Source: JAJYTL01 sp046705265
GTDB taxonomy: Bacteria; Pseudomonadota; Alphaproteobacteria; Ferrovibrionales; Ferrovibrionaceae
Direction of reading: 5' to 3'
NCBI GenBank assembly: GCA_046705265.1
Contig: JBJKQL010000154.1
Span: 1-45,534 of the forward strand
DNA: 45,534 nt
In this document: piece by piece, positions 16,371 through 25,706 of the stretch
Numbering within the stretch: position 1 is the first letter of the stretch
How the letters are laid out: each line of letters begins with the position of its first letter
Position numbers and translations under genes: made by a program
The notes under the pieces: model-generated
Told to the model about the DNA's origin: nothing
The model's input: the letters and a program-made list of their open reading frames with translations, nothing else
Databases searched by the model: none

Positions 16371-16880
16371 ATGGTATCGTTCTCCGGCTTTCCCGACCAC
16401 CAACACGATCATGTTGCCTGCATCGATGGTGCTCTGGATGTGGCGGATCGGCTATGCCGCGACCGCGGCGCGCGGCTCACCGATCTTCGACGCGAGGTGC
16501 TGGCACAGGTTTGGCGCTCGCATCAACCAGTGGGAGCTTACGAAATCCTCGCGCGTCTGACGCCGACGGGCGGTCGGGCGCCAGCACCGCCGACAATATA
16601 TCGCGCGCTCGAGTTTCTGTTGCACCAGGGGTTCATCCATCGCATTGAGACGCGAAATGCCTTTATCGGCTGCGCGCGGCCTGAGGCGCCGCATGCAGTG
16701 GAAATTCTTGTATGCACGGACTGCGGGCGTGCTGCGGAGGTGCCCGACGACCGCCCCCTGCGGGCGATAAAGCAGGCCGCGGCTGATATTGGGTTCGCGG
16801 TCGAGAGTCAAACAATCGAACTTGCCGGCCGGTGCGCCGAGTGCCGGGAACAGGTTGACTATCTTCACGCTCGAGCATAG
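16371..16880 (+). CDS. zur: Fur-family zinc regulator (Zur type)
   Basis: The 169-aa Fur-fold repressor has a winged HTH (LTDLRREVLAQVWRSHQPVG, APAPPTIYRALEFLLHQGFI). The dimerisation domain carries the two Cys pairs of the structural zinc site (VCTDCGRAAEV and RCAECREQVDY). The wording HRIETRNAFIGCARPE, with a Cys in the regulatory region, is Zur-like rather than Fur-like. The ATG at 16371 is used; a GTG at 16347 would add eight residues. It is divergent from the ZnuA-like gene across the candidate operator and so probably represses it in high zinc. Confidence 0.85.
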   Translation: MVSFSGFPDHQHDHVACIDGALDVADRLCRDRGARLTDLRREVLAQVWRSHQPVGAYEILARLTPTGGRAPAPPTIYRALEFLLHQGFIHRIETRNAFIGCARPEAPHAVEILVCTDCGRAAEVPDDRPLRAIKQAAADIGFAVESQTIELAGRCAECREQVDYLHARA

Positions 16881-16932
16881 CGGGGCTGAAAATCACGATA
16901 GACTTTATAAAACAACATATTAGGATTTTTTT

Positions 16933-18111
16933 CTAAAGTGCGGCATTGAATCGAGAAAGGCCTGATTCGAGATCCTTGATCAGATCGTCAGCATCTTCGA
17001 GACCGGCATGAATCCTAAGAAGCGGGCCATGGCCTTCCCAGGATGTCGCTGAGCGCACTCGTTGCGGGTCGGTTAGGACGATCAGGCTTTCGAAGCCGCC
17101 CCAGCTATACCCAATTCCGAACAGTTCCATATGGTCGATCATCGCCGCGACGGCTTGTCGCGAGGCTGGCTTGAGTTCAACGCCAAACAGGCCGGACGCG
17201 CCGAGGAAATCGCGCTTCCAAAGGGCGTGACCGGGATCGTCGGGAAGCGCGGGATGGAGTACCCGCGTTACCTCGGGACGGCCATTGAGCCAGCGAGCCA
17301 GTGCAAGGCCGGTTTCCTGATGCCGCGCGAGACGGACGCCGAGCGTGCGAAGGCCCCGGAGCGTGAGATAGACGTCGTCCGGCCCAGCGCCCAGGCCGAG
17401 CATGCGGATGGTTTCACGAATGGCGGGCCAGGCTTCCTCGGTCGCGGAAATCGTACCGATCAGAAGATCGGAATGGCCGGCAAGATATTTGGTGCCGGCC
17501 TGGATTGAGACGTCGACGCCATGCGCAAAGGGCTTGAAGTAGAGCGGTGACGCCCAAGTGTTATCCATAAGAACCAGTGCGCCCCGGACATGCGCCGCGG
17601 CCGCGATGGCCGGAACGTCCTGCACTTCAAAGGTGAGAGAACCCGGGCTTTCGACAAAGACGACGCGGGTCTCGGGCCTCATCTGATCAGCGACCCGCGC
17701 CCCGATCAGGGGATCGTAATAGGAAGTCTCGACACCATAGCGCGCCAGCACGCTATTGCAGAAATTCCGTGTTGGTTCATAGACGCTGTCGACCATGAGC
17801 AAATGATCGCCGGCTTTAAGGCAGGCGAGAAGGGCCGTGGTCACGGCGGCCAATCCGGACGGGACGAGCCCGGCCCGATAGCCACCTTCGATCTCGGCCA
17901 CGGCGTTTTCCAGCGCAAAGGTGGTCGGCGTGCCGCTCAAACCGTAAACGACGACCTGCTCGCCCCTTGCTCGCTGCGCGCGCACCTGGTCGTGGGTAGC
18001 GAGATCAGGGAAAATTACGGTCGAGGCGTGGTAGACGGGCGTATTGACCACGCCGTGATGCTTGCCGTGGTCACGCCCAGCGCTGACCAGTTTGGTCGAG
18101 TCCTTCATCAT
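16933..18111 (-). CDS. metC: Cystathionine beta-lyase
   Basis: The 392-aa fold-type I PLP enzyme of the Cys/Met metabolism family cleaves cystathionine to homocysteine, pyruvate and ammonia in methionine synthesis. Visible motifs are VYGLSGTPTTFALENAVAEI, the cofactor Asp in LMDNTWASPLYFKPF, and the PLP lysine in SIQAGTKYLAGHSDLLIG. YSWGGFESLI near the end is characteristic of MetC. The start at 18111 (MMKDSTK) avoids the overlap with sseA that the longer frame (to 18249) would need, and MetC proteins begin at this point. It is the last gene of a minus-strand operon with cysK, alaX and sseA. Confidence 0.92.
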   Translation of the reverse strand: MMKDSTKLVSAGRDHGKHHGVVNTPVYHASTVIFPDLATHDQVRAQRARGEQVVVYGLSGTPTTFALENAVAEIEGGYRAGLVPSGLAAVTTALLACLKAGDHLLMVDSVYEPTRNFCNSVLARYGVETSYYDPLIGARVADQMRPETRVVFVESPGSLTFEVQDVPAIAAAAHVRGALVLMDNTWASPLYFKPFAHGVDVSIQAGTKYLAGHSDLLIGTISATEEAWPAIRETIRMLGLGAGPDDVYLTLRGLRTLGVRLARHQETGLALARWLNGRPEVTRVLHPALPDDPGHALWKRDFLGASGLFGVELKPASRQAVAAMIDHMELFGIGYSWGGFESLIVLTDPQRVRSATSWEGHGPLLRIHAGLEDADDLIKDLESGLSRFNAAL

Positions 18112-18166
18112 GACATACCATCGTTGGAGATCATCGGAAAATAGCGCCGCAATTCCCTCTCTGATG

Positions 18167-19021
18167 TCAGCCGATATCCGCGCGTACCTCGGGTCGGGCG
18201 CCCCATTCGCTCCACGAACCGTCGTAGATCGCGACGTTGTGGCAGCCAAGAAAATCGAGCGCGAGAGCGAGGGCGCAGGCGCTTACCCCCGATCCGCACG
18301 AAGTGACAATAGGTTTCGCCAGATCGACGCCGGCGGCGGCGAACTTTTCCTTCAATTTCGCGGCGGGCCACAGACATCCCGCTGCGTCGACAAGGTCTCC
18401 GAAAGGCAGGTTGCGGCTTCCCGGAATATGCCCGGACTTGAGTCCGGCCCGAGGCTCGGGCTCGATACCTTTGAAACGGCCAGCCGAACGGGCATCGAGG
18501 ACTTGTTCGGTTTGGTTCGCGAGATTGGCCAGCATCTGATCGAAATGCCGCACCAGTCGATGATCGAAGCGGGCAGTGAAATGGCGTTCGCGCGGATAGG
18601 GCAGGCGATCCTCCACCGGCCGGCCCTCGGCCTGCCATTTGCGCCATCCGCCATCCAGCACCGCGACCTCGCGAGCGCCAAAAACCCGAAACATCCACCA
18701 AACACGAGCCGCGCTCAGGTTCACGCCTGAACCATCGTAGACAACTATGCGGTTGCCGTCGCCAAGTCCAAGCTTGCGCACGCGGCTCGCGAATTTTTCG
18801 GGGCTCGGCAGCATGTGTGGATAGGGACTGTCGGTATCGGCAATTTCGTCAATATCGAAGAAGACCGCGCCTGGAATGTGGCCAGCTTGATATTCTGCCT
18901 TGGCGTCGCGGCTCATTTGCGGCAGGTACCATGAGCCGTCGACGATACGGACATCCGGGCTCTCCAGATGATCTGCGAGCCAAGCCGTCGAGACCAGGCT
19001 TCGCTGATCGGATTCAATCAT
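18167..19021 (-). CDS. sseA: 3-mercaptopyruvate sulfurtransferase
   Basis: The 284-aa protein has two rhodanese domains. The N-terminal one is catalytically inactive (VVYDGSGVNLSAARVWWMF, without the active Cys). The C-terminal one has the catalytic loop SCGSGVSACALAL, with Cys as persulfide carrier; the CGSGV form marks mercaptopyruvate sulfurtransferase rather than thiosulfate sulfurtransferase. The GHIPGA/GHIPGS motifs of both domains are present. It is cytoplasmic, sits between alaX and metC in the operon, and fits cysteine-sulfur metabolism. Confidence 0.92.
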   Translation of the reverse strand: MIESDQRSLVSTAWLADHLESPDVRIVDGSWYLPQMSRDAKAEYQAGHIPGAVFFDIDEIADTDSPYPHMLPSPEKFASRVRKLGLGDGNRIVVYDGSGVNLSAARVWWMFRVFGAREVAVLDGGWRKWQAEGRPVEDRLPYPRERHFTARFDHRLVRHFDQMLANLANQTEQVLDARSAGRFKGIEPEPRAGLKSGHIPGSRNLPFGDLVDAAGCLWPAAKLKEKFAAAGVDLAKPIVTSCGSGVSACALALALDFLGCHNVAIYDGSWSEWGARPEVRADIG

Positions 19022-19073
19022 GGTCCTCTCCCCTTGACCGGCACGGTACCGGCTTGGACCCGAACGTCGGCAT

Positions 19074-19793
19074 TCAGCCCAGTTCCAGCGCGACGCGACG
19101 ATTTTGCCGGCCCTTGCTCTCTATCTTGCGAACGACGACAGTGCCGATTTCCCCCGTGCGAGCCACATGGGTCCCGCCGCAGGCCTGAAGATCGAGTCCA
19201 ACGATCTCAATCAGGCGAACCTGACCTTGTCCGATCGGTGGCTTCACGGAAAGCGTCTTGACCAGTGCCGGCTGCGATGCCAGTTCTTCGTCGCTGATCC
19301 AGCGTGGCAATACCGCATGATCCTCGGCGATCAGACGGGTCAGTTGCTCGCCGATGGCTATCTTGTCCGGCACCTGATCGGCACAATCGAAATCAAGCCT
19401 ACCCTTGCCGTCGCTGACCTGCCCGCCGGTGACCGGATAAACCAGAACGGCCGAGAGCAGGTGCAGCGCGGTATGCATCCGCATCAGTCGATAGCGGCGC
19501 TCCCAATCGATCTCCAGCGAGACCTCGGCGCCAACTTCGGGGAGCAGGCTGCCGGGCTGGGGAAGATGCAGTACCTGGTTGGCCGCAGCGCCCTTACGCG
19601 TATCGACAATCGAAACATCACGGCCGTCGGCGAGCCTGAACCGCCCGGAATCACCGAGTTGACCACCGCCCATGGGGTAGAAAATCGTGCGGTCAAGCTC
19701 GATTCCTGCTTCGGTGATCGCCGTCACCCGTGCGGCCGCAGACTTGGCGTAGGCGTCGTCGCGGTAAAGGAGCTTGGTCATGAGGCTTGCCAT
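19074..19793 (-). CDS. Trans-editing alanyl-tRNA deacylase (AlaX type)
   Basis: The 239-aa protein is homologous to the editing domain of AlaRS. It hydrolyses mischarged Ser- or Gly-tRNA(Ala). The zinc ligands are the HxxxH of MHTALHLLSAV and the CxxxH of ACGGTHVARTGEIG. The N-terminal barrel has TIFYPMGGGQLGDSG. The start at 19793 is 1 bp past the cysK stop; an in-frame extension to 19886 would run far into cysK. It sits in an operon of cysteine/methionine genes, perhaps protecting against mischarging when amino acid pools shift. That last point is inference. Confidence 0.9.
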   Translation of the reverse strand: MASLMTKLLYRDDAYAKSAAARVTAITEAGIELDRTIFYPMGGGQLGDSGRFRLADGRDVSIVDTRKGAAANQVLHLPQPGSLLPEVGAEVSLEIDWERRYRLMRMHTALHLLSAVLVYPVTGGQVSDGKGRLDFDCADQVPDKIAIGEQLTRLIAEDHAVLPRWISDEELASQPALVKTLSVKPPIGQGQVRLIEIVGLDLQACGGTHVARTGEIGTVVVRKIESKGRQNRRVALELG

Positions 19794-19794
19794 C

Positions 19795-20796
19795 CTATGA
19801 AAGCCAAGGCGGCACCGGAAGGTTTTTCCCGCGCAGGAATTCGGGATTGAAGAGCTTGCTCTGATAACGTGTGCCGCTATCGGCAAGAATCGTCACGATG
19901 ACATGCCCGGGACCGAGTTCCTTGGCAAGGCGGATCGCCCCCGCCACGTTGATCGCGGATGAGCCACCAAGGCACAGTCCTTCATGTTGTAACAGGTCGA
20001 AGACCACCGGTAGCGCTTCCGCATCGGGAATCTGATAAGAAAAATCGGGCCGGAAATCTTCGAGATTCTTGGTCACGCGGCCCTGGCCAATGCCTTCCGT
20101 GACTGAACCGCCGTCGGCCCTTAGTTCACCGGTGGTGTAATAGCTGTAAAGCGCCGCGCCCATCGGATCGGCGAGCGCGATCTTCACAGCGGGATTGCGC
20201 TCGCGCAACGCGATCGCGACCCCGGCCAGAGTGCCGCCGGTGCCGACGGCGCAGGTGAAGCCATCCACCTTGCCATCGGTCTGGCTCCAGATCTCAGGGC
20301 CGGTGGTCTCGACGTGCGCGTCGCGGTTCGCGACATTGTCGAATTGATTGGCCCAGATTGCCCCATGCGGCTCGCTGGCCGCCAGTTCTTCCGCAAGACG
20401 CCCGGAATAGCGCACGTAGTTGTCGGGGTTGCTATAGGGCAGGGCGGGCACAAGCCGAAGATCGGCGCCACATAGGCGCAACATATCCTTCTTTTCTTGA
20501 CTTTGGGTTTCTGGCATCACGATCACCGTACGGTAGCCGAGCGCATTGCCGACAAGCGCCAGACCGATGCCGGTATTGCCGGCGGTCCCCTCGACGATGA
20601 CGCCACCCGGCTGCAACCGTCCGCGCCGCTCGGCGTCGCGGACGATAAAAAGCGCCGCACGGTCCTTGACTGAACCGCCGGGATTGAGAAACTCGGCTTT
20701 GCCGAGGATCGTGCAACCTGTCGCTTCCGAGGCTCGCCTGAGACGAATCAGGGGCGTATTGCCGACAGCCCCGACGAAACCTTCGCAAATTCGCAT
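19795..20796 (-). CDS. cysK: Cysteine synthase A (O-acetylserine sulfhydrylase)
   Basis: The 333-aa fold-type II PLP enzyme makes cysteine from O-acetylserine and sulfide. The PLP lysine is in NPGGSVKDRAA, the substrate loop is EGTAGNTGIGLA, the phosphate-binding loop is GTGGTLAGVA, and the Ser near the pyridine N is in ILADSGTRYQSKL. The ATG at 20796 has a suitable AGGCGG upstream; a GTG six bases earlier is an alternative. It is the first gene of the operon cysK-alaX-sseA-metC, with spacings of a few to about 50 bp. Confidence 0.93.
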   Translation of the reverse strand: MRICEGFVGAVGNTPLIRLRRASEATGCTILGKAEFLNPGGSVKDRAALFIVRDAERRGRLQPGGVIVEGTAGNTGIGLALVGNALGYRTVIVMPETQSQEKKDMLRLCGADLRLVPALPYSNPDNYVRYSGRLAEELAASEPHGAIWANQFDNVANRDAHVETTGPEIWSQTDGKVDGFTCAVGTGGTLAGVAIALRERNPAVKIALADPMGAALYSYYTTGELRADGGSVTEGIGQGRVTKNLEDFRPDFSYQIPDAEALPVVFDLLQHEGLCLGGSSAINVAGAIRLAKELGPGHVIVTILADSGTRYQSKLFNPEFLRGKNLPVPPWLS

Positions 20797-20880
20797 CGCC
20801 ACCGCCTTTTCCCGATATCCGCTCCGCTTACATAATCTCCGTGGCCGTTGAGATTCAAGGCATTGTCAGTGCACGCTCAA

Positions 20881-21486
20881 TTAACGCCAGAGCTCACGCA
20901 CTTCGCTGCGATGCCGATCGAGCCACTGCAAGGCCATGATCGTGACGCCATTCGTGATCTTCCCTTGGTCGAGAAGCGCGATCGCATCGGCGAACGATCG
21001 GACGATTACACGGATATCTTCTCCCTCTTCGGCGATTCCATGAATGCCTCCGAGTCCGCCACTCTCGCACCTCCCAACGAATACGTCGACATGCTCCGAA
21101 CCGGCACCTGGCGTCAGAAAGCAACTTAGAATTGGCTTTAGCGGCGGGATCAACTTGCAGCCCGCTTCCTCGACCGCCTCGCGTATGGCGACTTCTTCCG
21201 CAGTCTCGCCCTCATCGATGATGCCGGCAACGACCTCGATAAGCCACGGGTCGGTGCCCTTGGCATAGGGGCCAACACGAAATTGTTCGATCAGAACGAC
21301 TTCGTCCCGGATCGGGTCGTAGGGCAGAACCGCAGCCGCGTGACCCCGTTCAAACACTTCACGGCGGATTTCAGGCCCATATCCGCCGGCGAAGAGCCGA
21401 TGGCGAAGACGGTAGCGATCGACACGGAAATACCCCTGGAAGACAGTTTTTTTCTCAATCAACTCTACGTCGCCACTGCGAAACAT
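20881..21486 (-). CDS. nudF: Nudix hydrolase, ADP-ribose pyrophosphatase type
   Basis: The protein has 201 aa. The Nudix box GIIDEGETAEEVAIREAVEE (residues about 99-118) with following AG binds the catalytic magnesium ions. The N-terminal strands (VFQGYFRVDRYRLRHRLFAG) and PYDPIRDEVVLIEQFRVG are those of ADP-ribose pyrophosphatases. The start at 21486 (MFRSGDVEL) is preferred, since the longer frame runs through mazG. It lies 14 bp after mazG on the same strand, forming a nucleotide-sanitation pair. Confidence 0.88.
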   Translation of the reverse strand: MFRSGDVELIEKKTVFQGYFRVDRYRLRHRLFAGGYGPEIRREVFERGHAAAVLPYDPIRDEVVLIEQFRVGPYAKGTDPWLIEVVAGIIDEGETAEEVAIREAVEEAGCKLIPPLKPILSCFLTPGAGSEHVDVFVGRCESGGLGGIHGIAEEGEDIRVIVRSFADAIALLDQGKITNGVTIMALQWLDRHRSEVRELWR

Positions 21487-21499
21487 TCTGTGCAAGTCC

Positions 21500-22324
21500 T
21501 TATTTCGTTTTTGTTGCCGGCTGCGCCGCTTCATCGGCCTTGGCCTCTTGCCAAAGCTTCTCGAGGGTTGCGAGGTCGGTGTCCTCGACCTGGGTTCCGC
21601 GCGATTTGAGACGAGCCTCGATGGTGCGGAAGCGGCGCTCGAACTTGCCATTCGTCGAGCGTAACGCGGCTTCCGCATCGACGCCGAGATGGCGCGCGAG
21701 ATTGACCAGGGCAAAGAGGACGTCGCCGAGCTCATCTTCGAGGCGCGCATGGCCCGAGGCTTCGGCGATCTCGCGTCTAAGCTCGCCGATTTCCTCCGAC
21801 AGCTTATCCAGAACCTGGGCTGCTTCGGGCCAGTCAAAGCCGACGCGGGCCGCACGGCGTTGTAGTTTGTCGGCACGGATTAAAGCGGGGAGGGCAAGAG
21901 GCACGCCATCCAATGCGCCTTCCGCTTGATTTTTTTCAGCCCGTTCCCGCGCCTTCTGCGCTTCCCAAGCCTCCGACTGGGCCGCAGCCGATGCGATGAT
22001 CGCGTCGGCAAAAACATGAGGATGTCGCCGAATCATCTTGTCGGAGATCGCGCCAACTACGTCATCGAAGCCGAAATCCCCGACCTCGGCCGCCATTTGG
22101 GCGTGATACACCACCTGAAACAGCAGATCGCCGAGTTCGTCACGAAGCGCGGAGCGATCGCCGAGCCGGATGGCCTCCGAGACCTCGTAGGCTTCCTCGA
22201 CCGTATAAGGTGCGATCGTCGCGAAATTCTGCTCGCGATCCCAGGGGCAACCCGTCGCAGGGTCCCGCAGCCGTTTCATGATCTCAAGAAGCCGGTCAAT
22301 ACCGGCCGGACTCAATTTTTCCAT
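21500..22324 (-). CDS. mazG: Nucleoside triphosphate pyrophosphohydrolase MazG
   Basis: The 274-aa protein has two MazG domains. The N-terminal one has GCPWDREQNFATIAPYTVEE and DELGDLLFQVVYHAQMA, with the EExxE/ExxD magnesium ligands. The C-terminal one has KLSEEIGELRREIAEA and DELGDVLFALVNLARHLGVD. MazG hydrolyses NTPs and dNTPs to monophosphate and pyrophosphate and can influence ppGpp levels. The start MEKLSPAGIDRLLEIM at 22324 is chosen over an upstream ATG with poor composition. It is upstream of nudF on the same transcript. Confidence 0.92.
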   Translation of the reverse strand: MEKLSPAGIDRLLEIMKRLRDPATGCPWDREQNFATIAPYTVEEAYEVSEAIRLGDRSALRDELGDLLFQVVYHAQMAAEVGDFGFDDVVGAISDKMIRRHPHVFADAIIASAAAQSEAWEAQKARERAEKNQAEGALDGVPLALPALIRADKLQRRAARVGFDWPEAAQVLDKLSEEIGELRREIAEASGHARLEDELGDVLFALVNLARHLGVDAEAALRSTNGKFERRFRTIEARLKSRGTQVEDTDLATLEKLWQEAKADEAAQPATKTK

Positions 22325-22784
22325 GGCGCGGCAGTATCGGAGGCGGAAGCGCGGCTTGCAACCATCTTGAGCAAGCATTGAACCTGCGCGATCCGGTGGT
22401 TGATCCCCGTGTCAAGGATTTAAATCCACATTTGGCGAACCGCCTAATTCGCGAAGAGTGTCAGGGGCTTTCTTGGCCGCCTTGAGCGGTAAGATCATCT
22501 CTGCGATCGCTGCTGACGCATCGAAAGACCGTTCGGAATGGGGCTTAATCTCTCGGCCCATATGGCATAGTGCGCCCTCTGGGGCCATGGTTAGGCAATA
22601 GAAGAGACCTGCGTGCGCATACGTACTCGCCGCTCGCGAACAGCGGTGAGTTTTGGTTCATTGATATTTTCGCAGGGTAGCCGTCCCCTCGGTGGCACAG
22701 CCACGGCATTCCAGCCGAAAGGGGTTGGTATTCAGCAATACGGCGTCACAACACCTTTGCCGGTTCATTGCTGGTTGTGCGGAG
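22325..22784. other. No intact gene
   Basis: This stretch lies between mazG and the cyclase remnant and has only short frames. Some may be further decayed 5' sequence of the cyclase gene, but I cannot align it. Confidence 0.35.
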
Positions 22785-23035
22785 GACGATTTTTCAATTA
22801 TGGAACACGAACGTAGTAGCGGAAGCGGGGAGATCGTCAGGACGATCGGTGATGCGTCATGGCGACCTTTTCGACACCGGAACGCGGGTTCGCCGTGGCG
22901 CATCCAGAGACAGAGCGTCATGCATCGATGGAACGCCGCGAACCAGAGAATCGTCTCGTCTTCAAGATCGGCATTCACGAGGCTTCTGCCTCGCGACAGC
23001 GCTGGCCCGCTTGCGGTTTACGAGGTTCCCTAAGC
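22785..23035 (+). pseudogene. Decayed class III adenylate/guanylate cyclase fragment
   Basis: Three plus-strand frames, read in sequence, restore a cyclase homology domain. GEIVRTIGDA (22827-22856) is followed after a one-base loss by MATFSTPERGFAVAH (from 22859), then RLVFKIGIHE. After another one-base loss comes CLATALARL. In intact relatives these correspond to the blocks GxVVKTIGDAVMAxF and the KIGIHxGPCLAV region. Upstream and downstream parts are missing. It is a remnant with two deletions and no function expected. Confidence 0.55.
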
Positions 23036-23054
23036 GGATGGACCTAGACCGCGA

Positions 23055-24245
23055 TCACACTCTCTCCAAGGCGAGCGCAATTCCTTGACCTCCGCCGATG
23101 CAAAGCGTGACGATACCGCGCTTCAGTTTATCACGCTCCATCGAATGAAGAAGCCGGGTGGTCAGCACGGCGCCAGTCGCGCCGATGGGGTGGCCATGCG
23201 CGATAGCGCCGCCTTCGACGTTGACGACATCCTCGGCGAAACCAAGCTCACGATAGACGGCGATCGCGATAGCCGCAAAGGCCTCGTTGATCTCGATGCG
23301 GTCGACATCCTTTACGGTCCATCCGGCGTGCTCCAGTGCCCTGCGAACAGCCGGAACAGGCCCCATTCCGAACATGCCCGGTTCGACCGCTGCGACGCCA
23401 TAGCTCACCAGACGCGCCATCGGCTTGAGGCCATTGTGCTCCGCGAAGCTACGTTCGGCGATGATCATCGCCGCGGCGCCGGTATTCAGCCCCGGAGCAT
23501 TGCCGGCGGTGATGGTACCGTCCTCACGAAACGCGGGTCGCAGCTTGGCAAGCGTTTCGAGCGTCGTCTCGGGGCGATTGTGCTCGTCCTTCTTAAATAA
23601 TTCAGGGGCTTTGCGCCCCTTGACCTCGACGGGCACGATCTCCGCATCGAACTTCCCGGCAGCCTGGGCGGCGGCGAAACGCTTCTGAGAGCGCTCGGCC
23701 CAATGATCCTGCGCGTCACGGCTCACTTGATAAGCCTTGGCAAGGTCTTCCGTGTGCCACCCGGAGTGCTGATCGGAAAAGGCGTCATTCAACCCGTCAC
23801 GCAGCATGCTGTCATAAATCTGGGCGTCGCCCATGCGGTACCCCCAGCGTCCGCTGCCCATCAGGTATGGCGCGGCGTCCATGTTTTCCATGCCACCGGC
23901 AAGGCCGACATCGCTATAGCCGAGCCATATCTCTTGCGCCACCGATGCGATCGCTTGAGCGCCCGAACCACAGACTCGGTTCACGGTCATGGCCGGAACG
24001 TCTACCGGGATGCCACCGTGGATCGCCGCTTGACGGGCGGGATTCATCTTGTTGCCAGCCTGAATGACATTGCCAAGGACGACGCTTTTCAACTGGGCGG
24101 GATCGAGACCGGACCGGCTCACGGATTCACGTACCACGGTAGCACCGAGGTCCGCCGCAGGCACCGCCTTAAGAGTACCGCCGTAGGTTCCAATGGCAGT
24201 GCGGACGGGCTGGCAAAGAACGACTTCGTGATTGGCCTTGGCCAT
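23055..24245 (-). CDS. phaA: Acetyl-CoA acetyltransferase (beta-ketothiolase)
   Basis: The 396-aa thiolase condenses two acetyl-CoA to acetoacetyl-CoA (or the reverse). The nucleophilic Cys is in VNRVCGSGAQAI, the His in GGAIAHGHPIGATGA, the second Cys in TLCIGGGQGIA, and EINEAFA is the family motif. AGGAG lies 7 bp before the ATG. It stands alone, without phaB or fatty-acid genes nearby, so assignment to PHB synthesis (phaA) rather than degradation (atoB) is a guess. Confidence 0.9.
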   Translation of the reverse strand: MAKANHEVVLCQPVRTAIGTYGGTLKAVPAADLGATVVRESVSRSGLDPAQLKSVVLGNVIQAGNKMNPARQAAIHGGIPVDVPAMTVNRVCGSGAQAIASVAQEIWLGYSDVGLAGGMENMDAAPYLMGSGRWGYRMGDAQIYDSMLRDGLNDAFSDQHSGWHTEDLAKAYQVSRDAQDHWAERSQKRFAAAQAAGKFDAEIVPVEVKGRKAPELFKKDEHNRPETTLETLAKLRPAFREDGTITAGNAPGLNTGAAAMIIAERSFAEHNGLKPMARLVSYGVAAVEPGMFGMGPVPAVRRALEHAGWTVKDVDRIEINEAFAAIAIAVYRELGFAEDVVNVEGGAIAHGHPIGATGAVLTTRLLHSMERDKLKRGIVTLCIGGGQGIALALERV

Positions 24246-24626
24246 TACAGGTCTCCTTTCGTTACGAACTTGAAACGCTTACACGGGGATATTAATGGGC
24301 TGCATTGATCTCGATCATACAGCGAGTTCTCGCTTCCCGGCGGCTTACCGAAACAGGCTTGGTTAGAAATCACAAACTCTCTCCCCAAGCGTTAGGGTGT
24401 AGCCCGACAGATACGGGGTATGGATCGTGTGTCATTTGGATAACATGGGCCACTTGTGGCAGCTGCCAACCGGTAGGCCAGACCGCTTTGTTTGCCTTGC
24501 TTGTTCCCCGGTTATTGCCAGGCAACGTGCCCGCACGTGCCCCAGAGACGCTGACGGAACACATTATCTCCACATGCCCGATAGACCCAAATAGCCAGCA
24601 CCACGATCGTCAAATCGCAAACCAGG
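24246..24626. other. No gene recognised
   Basis: These 380 bp separate the thiolase from the LuxR-type regulator. Only short unsupported frames are present. It presumably includes the thiolase promoter. Confidence 0.4.
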
Positions 24627-25319
24627 CTACCATGCGGCAGAGAGATCGTTGCTTGCCGCGAATACGGCGATCGCAACTCGGTTCTTCAGCGATAGCTTTT
24701 CCGCAACGTTGTGCACCAAGCTCTTTATTTCTCGTTCGGAAAGTCCTGTAGCATGAGCAATACCTCTGTTGGTCATGGCTTGACCGAGACAGGCGAGAAT
24801 TTTGCGCTCACTCAGGGACAGATTCTGCACCAATTCGAGCCGGATTTGATCCGACTTAAGACGTCGGAGCAGATGAGATGACACGACAATGTATCCCGCA
24901 ATCGCGAGTTCCGTTCGGACCGACAAAAAGCGATCGTCGCCATTTTGAATGACAAGCAACCCAAAACGATTGCCGAAACATCCCAAGACCTCGAAAAGCT
25001 GGCGCTCGTCCACGAGAACGATAATCCGTGTCTCCTTACCGGGAGGGGATACCTCCGGACCGCCGCGCGAGTGAAGCCACAGCAATTCATCGGCACCGAT
25101 AAGGACAACGTCCGCAAAATCATACCAATCCGATAGACTTCCGCCAATCCTCGGGTCGATAACACCGATGAGCTGTAATCTTTCGTTTGGTGCGCGCAAC
25201 AGAAATTCGTCTCTCAGACGAATGGCGAGCTCCGGTTGGTGAAGTGCGAGCAATATGCGCTGTCCAGTCATTGCCCCGTCGACGATGCCGCGCGCCCCTT
25301 TCGTGGAACGAAATACCAT
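24627..25319 (-). CDS. LuxR/NarL-type transcriptional regulator
   Basis: The protein has 230 aa. The C-terminal HTH (about 168-228) is LuxR-type: LSLSERKILACLGQAMTNRG, LSEREIKSLVHNVAEKLSLK. The N-terminal half looks like a diverged receiver (GQRILLALHQPELAIRLRDE, VVLIGADEL), but the usual phosphoacceptor Asp context is not clear. An alternative start is ATG 25271 (MTGQRIL). It lies on the same strand just beyond the fourth TAG-motif gene and so is a candidate regulator of the Fap-like locus; a second NarL-type gene lies on the other side. Confidence 0.75.
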   Translation of the reverse strand: MVFRSTKGARGIVDGAMTGQRILLALHQPELAIRLRDEFLLRAPNERLQLIGVIDPRIGGSLSDWYDFADVVLIGADELLWLHSRGGPEVSPPGKETRIIVLVDERQLFEVLGCFGNRFGLLVIQNGDDRFLSVRTELAIAGYIVVSSHLLRRLKSDQIRLELVQNLSLSERKILACLGQAMTNRGIAHATGLSEREIKSLVHNVAEKLSLKNRVAIAVFAASNDLSAAW

Positions 25320-25706
25320 TGGCCGACCCCCCGTCTAACTTTTTTGTCTGGAATGCGCCCTCTCTGACCTGAAGAAAATTCCTCCCTCGACCCGTCCTAT
25401 TTTGAAACAACACGGGTTTTCATAACGCAGGCAAATTCGGCTTTTTGAGGGGAACAAGTGGTAGCCCGGAGGAGGGGTGGGACGAGGGGTGAATATTCAG
25501 TTCGGTAGGTTCAAGTGTCTCGCTCCCCCGCAAGGCCCAGAGCTGAGGCCCACACCGATGAGGCCACGGCCGGCCACGCCGAAGGGTTGCGGTGAATACG
25601 CTTTCAGGCCTGCGGCGTTCGGCGCGATATGTGTCCTCAAATGCTGCCTGGCCGCCTTGCTGTCGATCGACGGGCGGGTTTCGTGATTGGCGCCTCACAC
25701 CTACAA
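25320..25706. other. No gene recognised
   Basis: This gap lies between the LuxR-type gene and the fourth TAG-motif gene. The frame 25420-25830 on the minus strand overlaps a better-supported gene and has a chance-like composition. It probably carries the promoter for the regulator. Confidence 0.4.

Noticed and set aside
18112..18249. N-terminal extension of MetC to 18249
   Set aside because: It would overlap sseA by about 80 bp, and the added residues do not resemble the family N-terminus; 18111 fits better.
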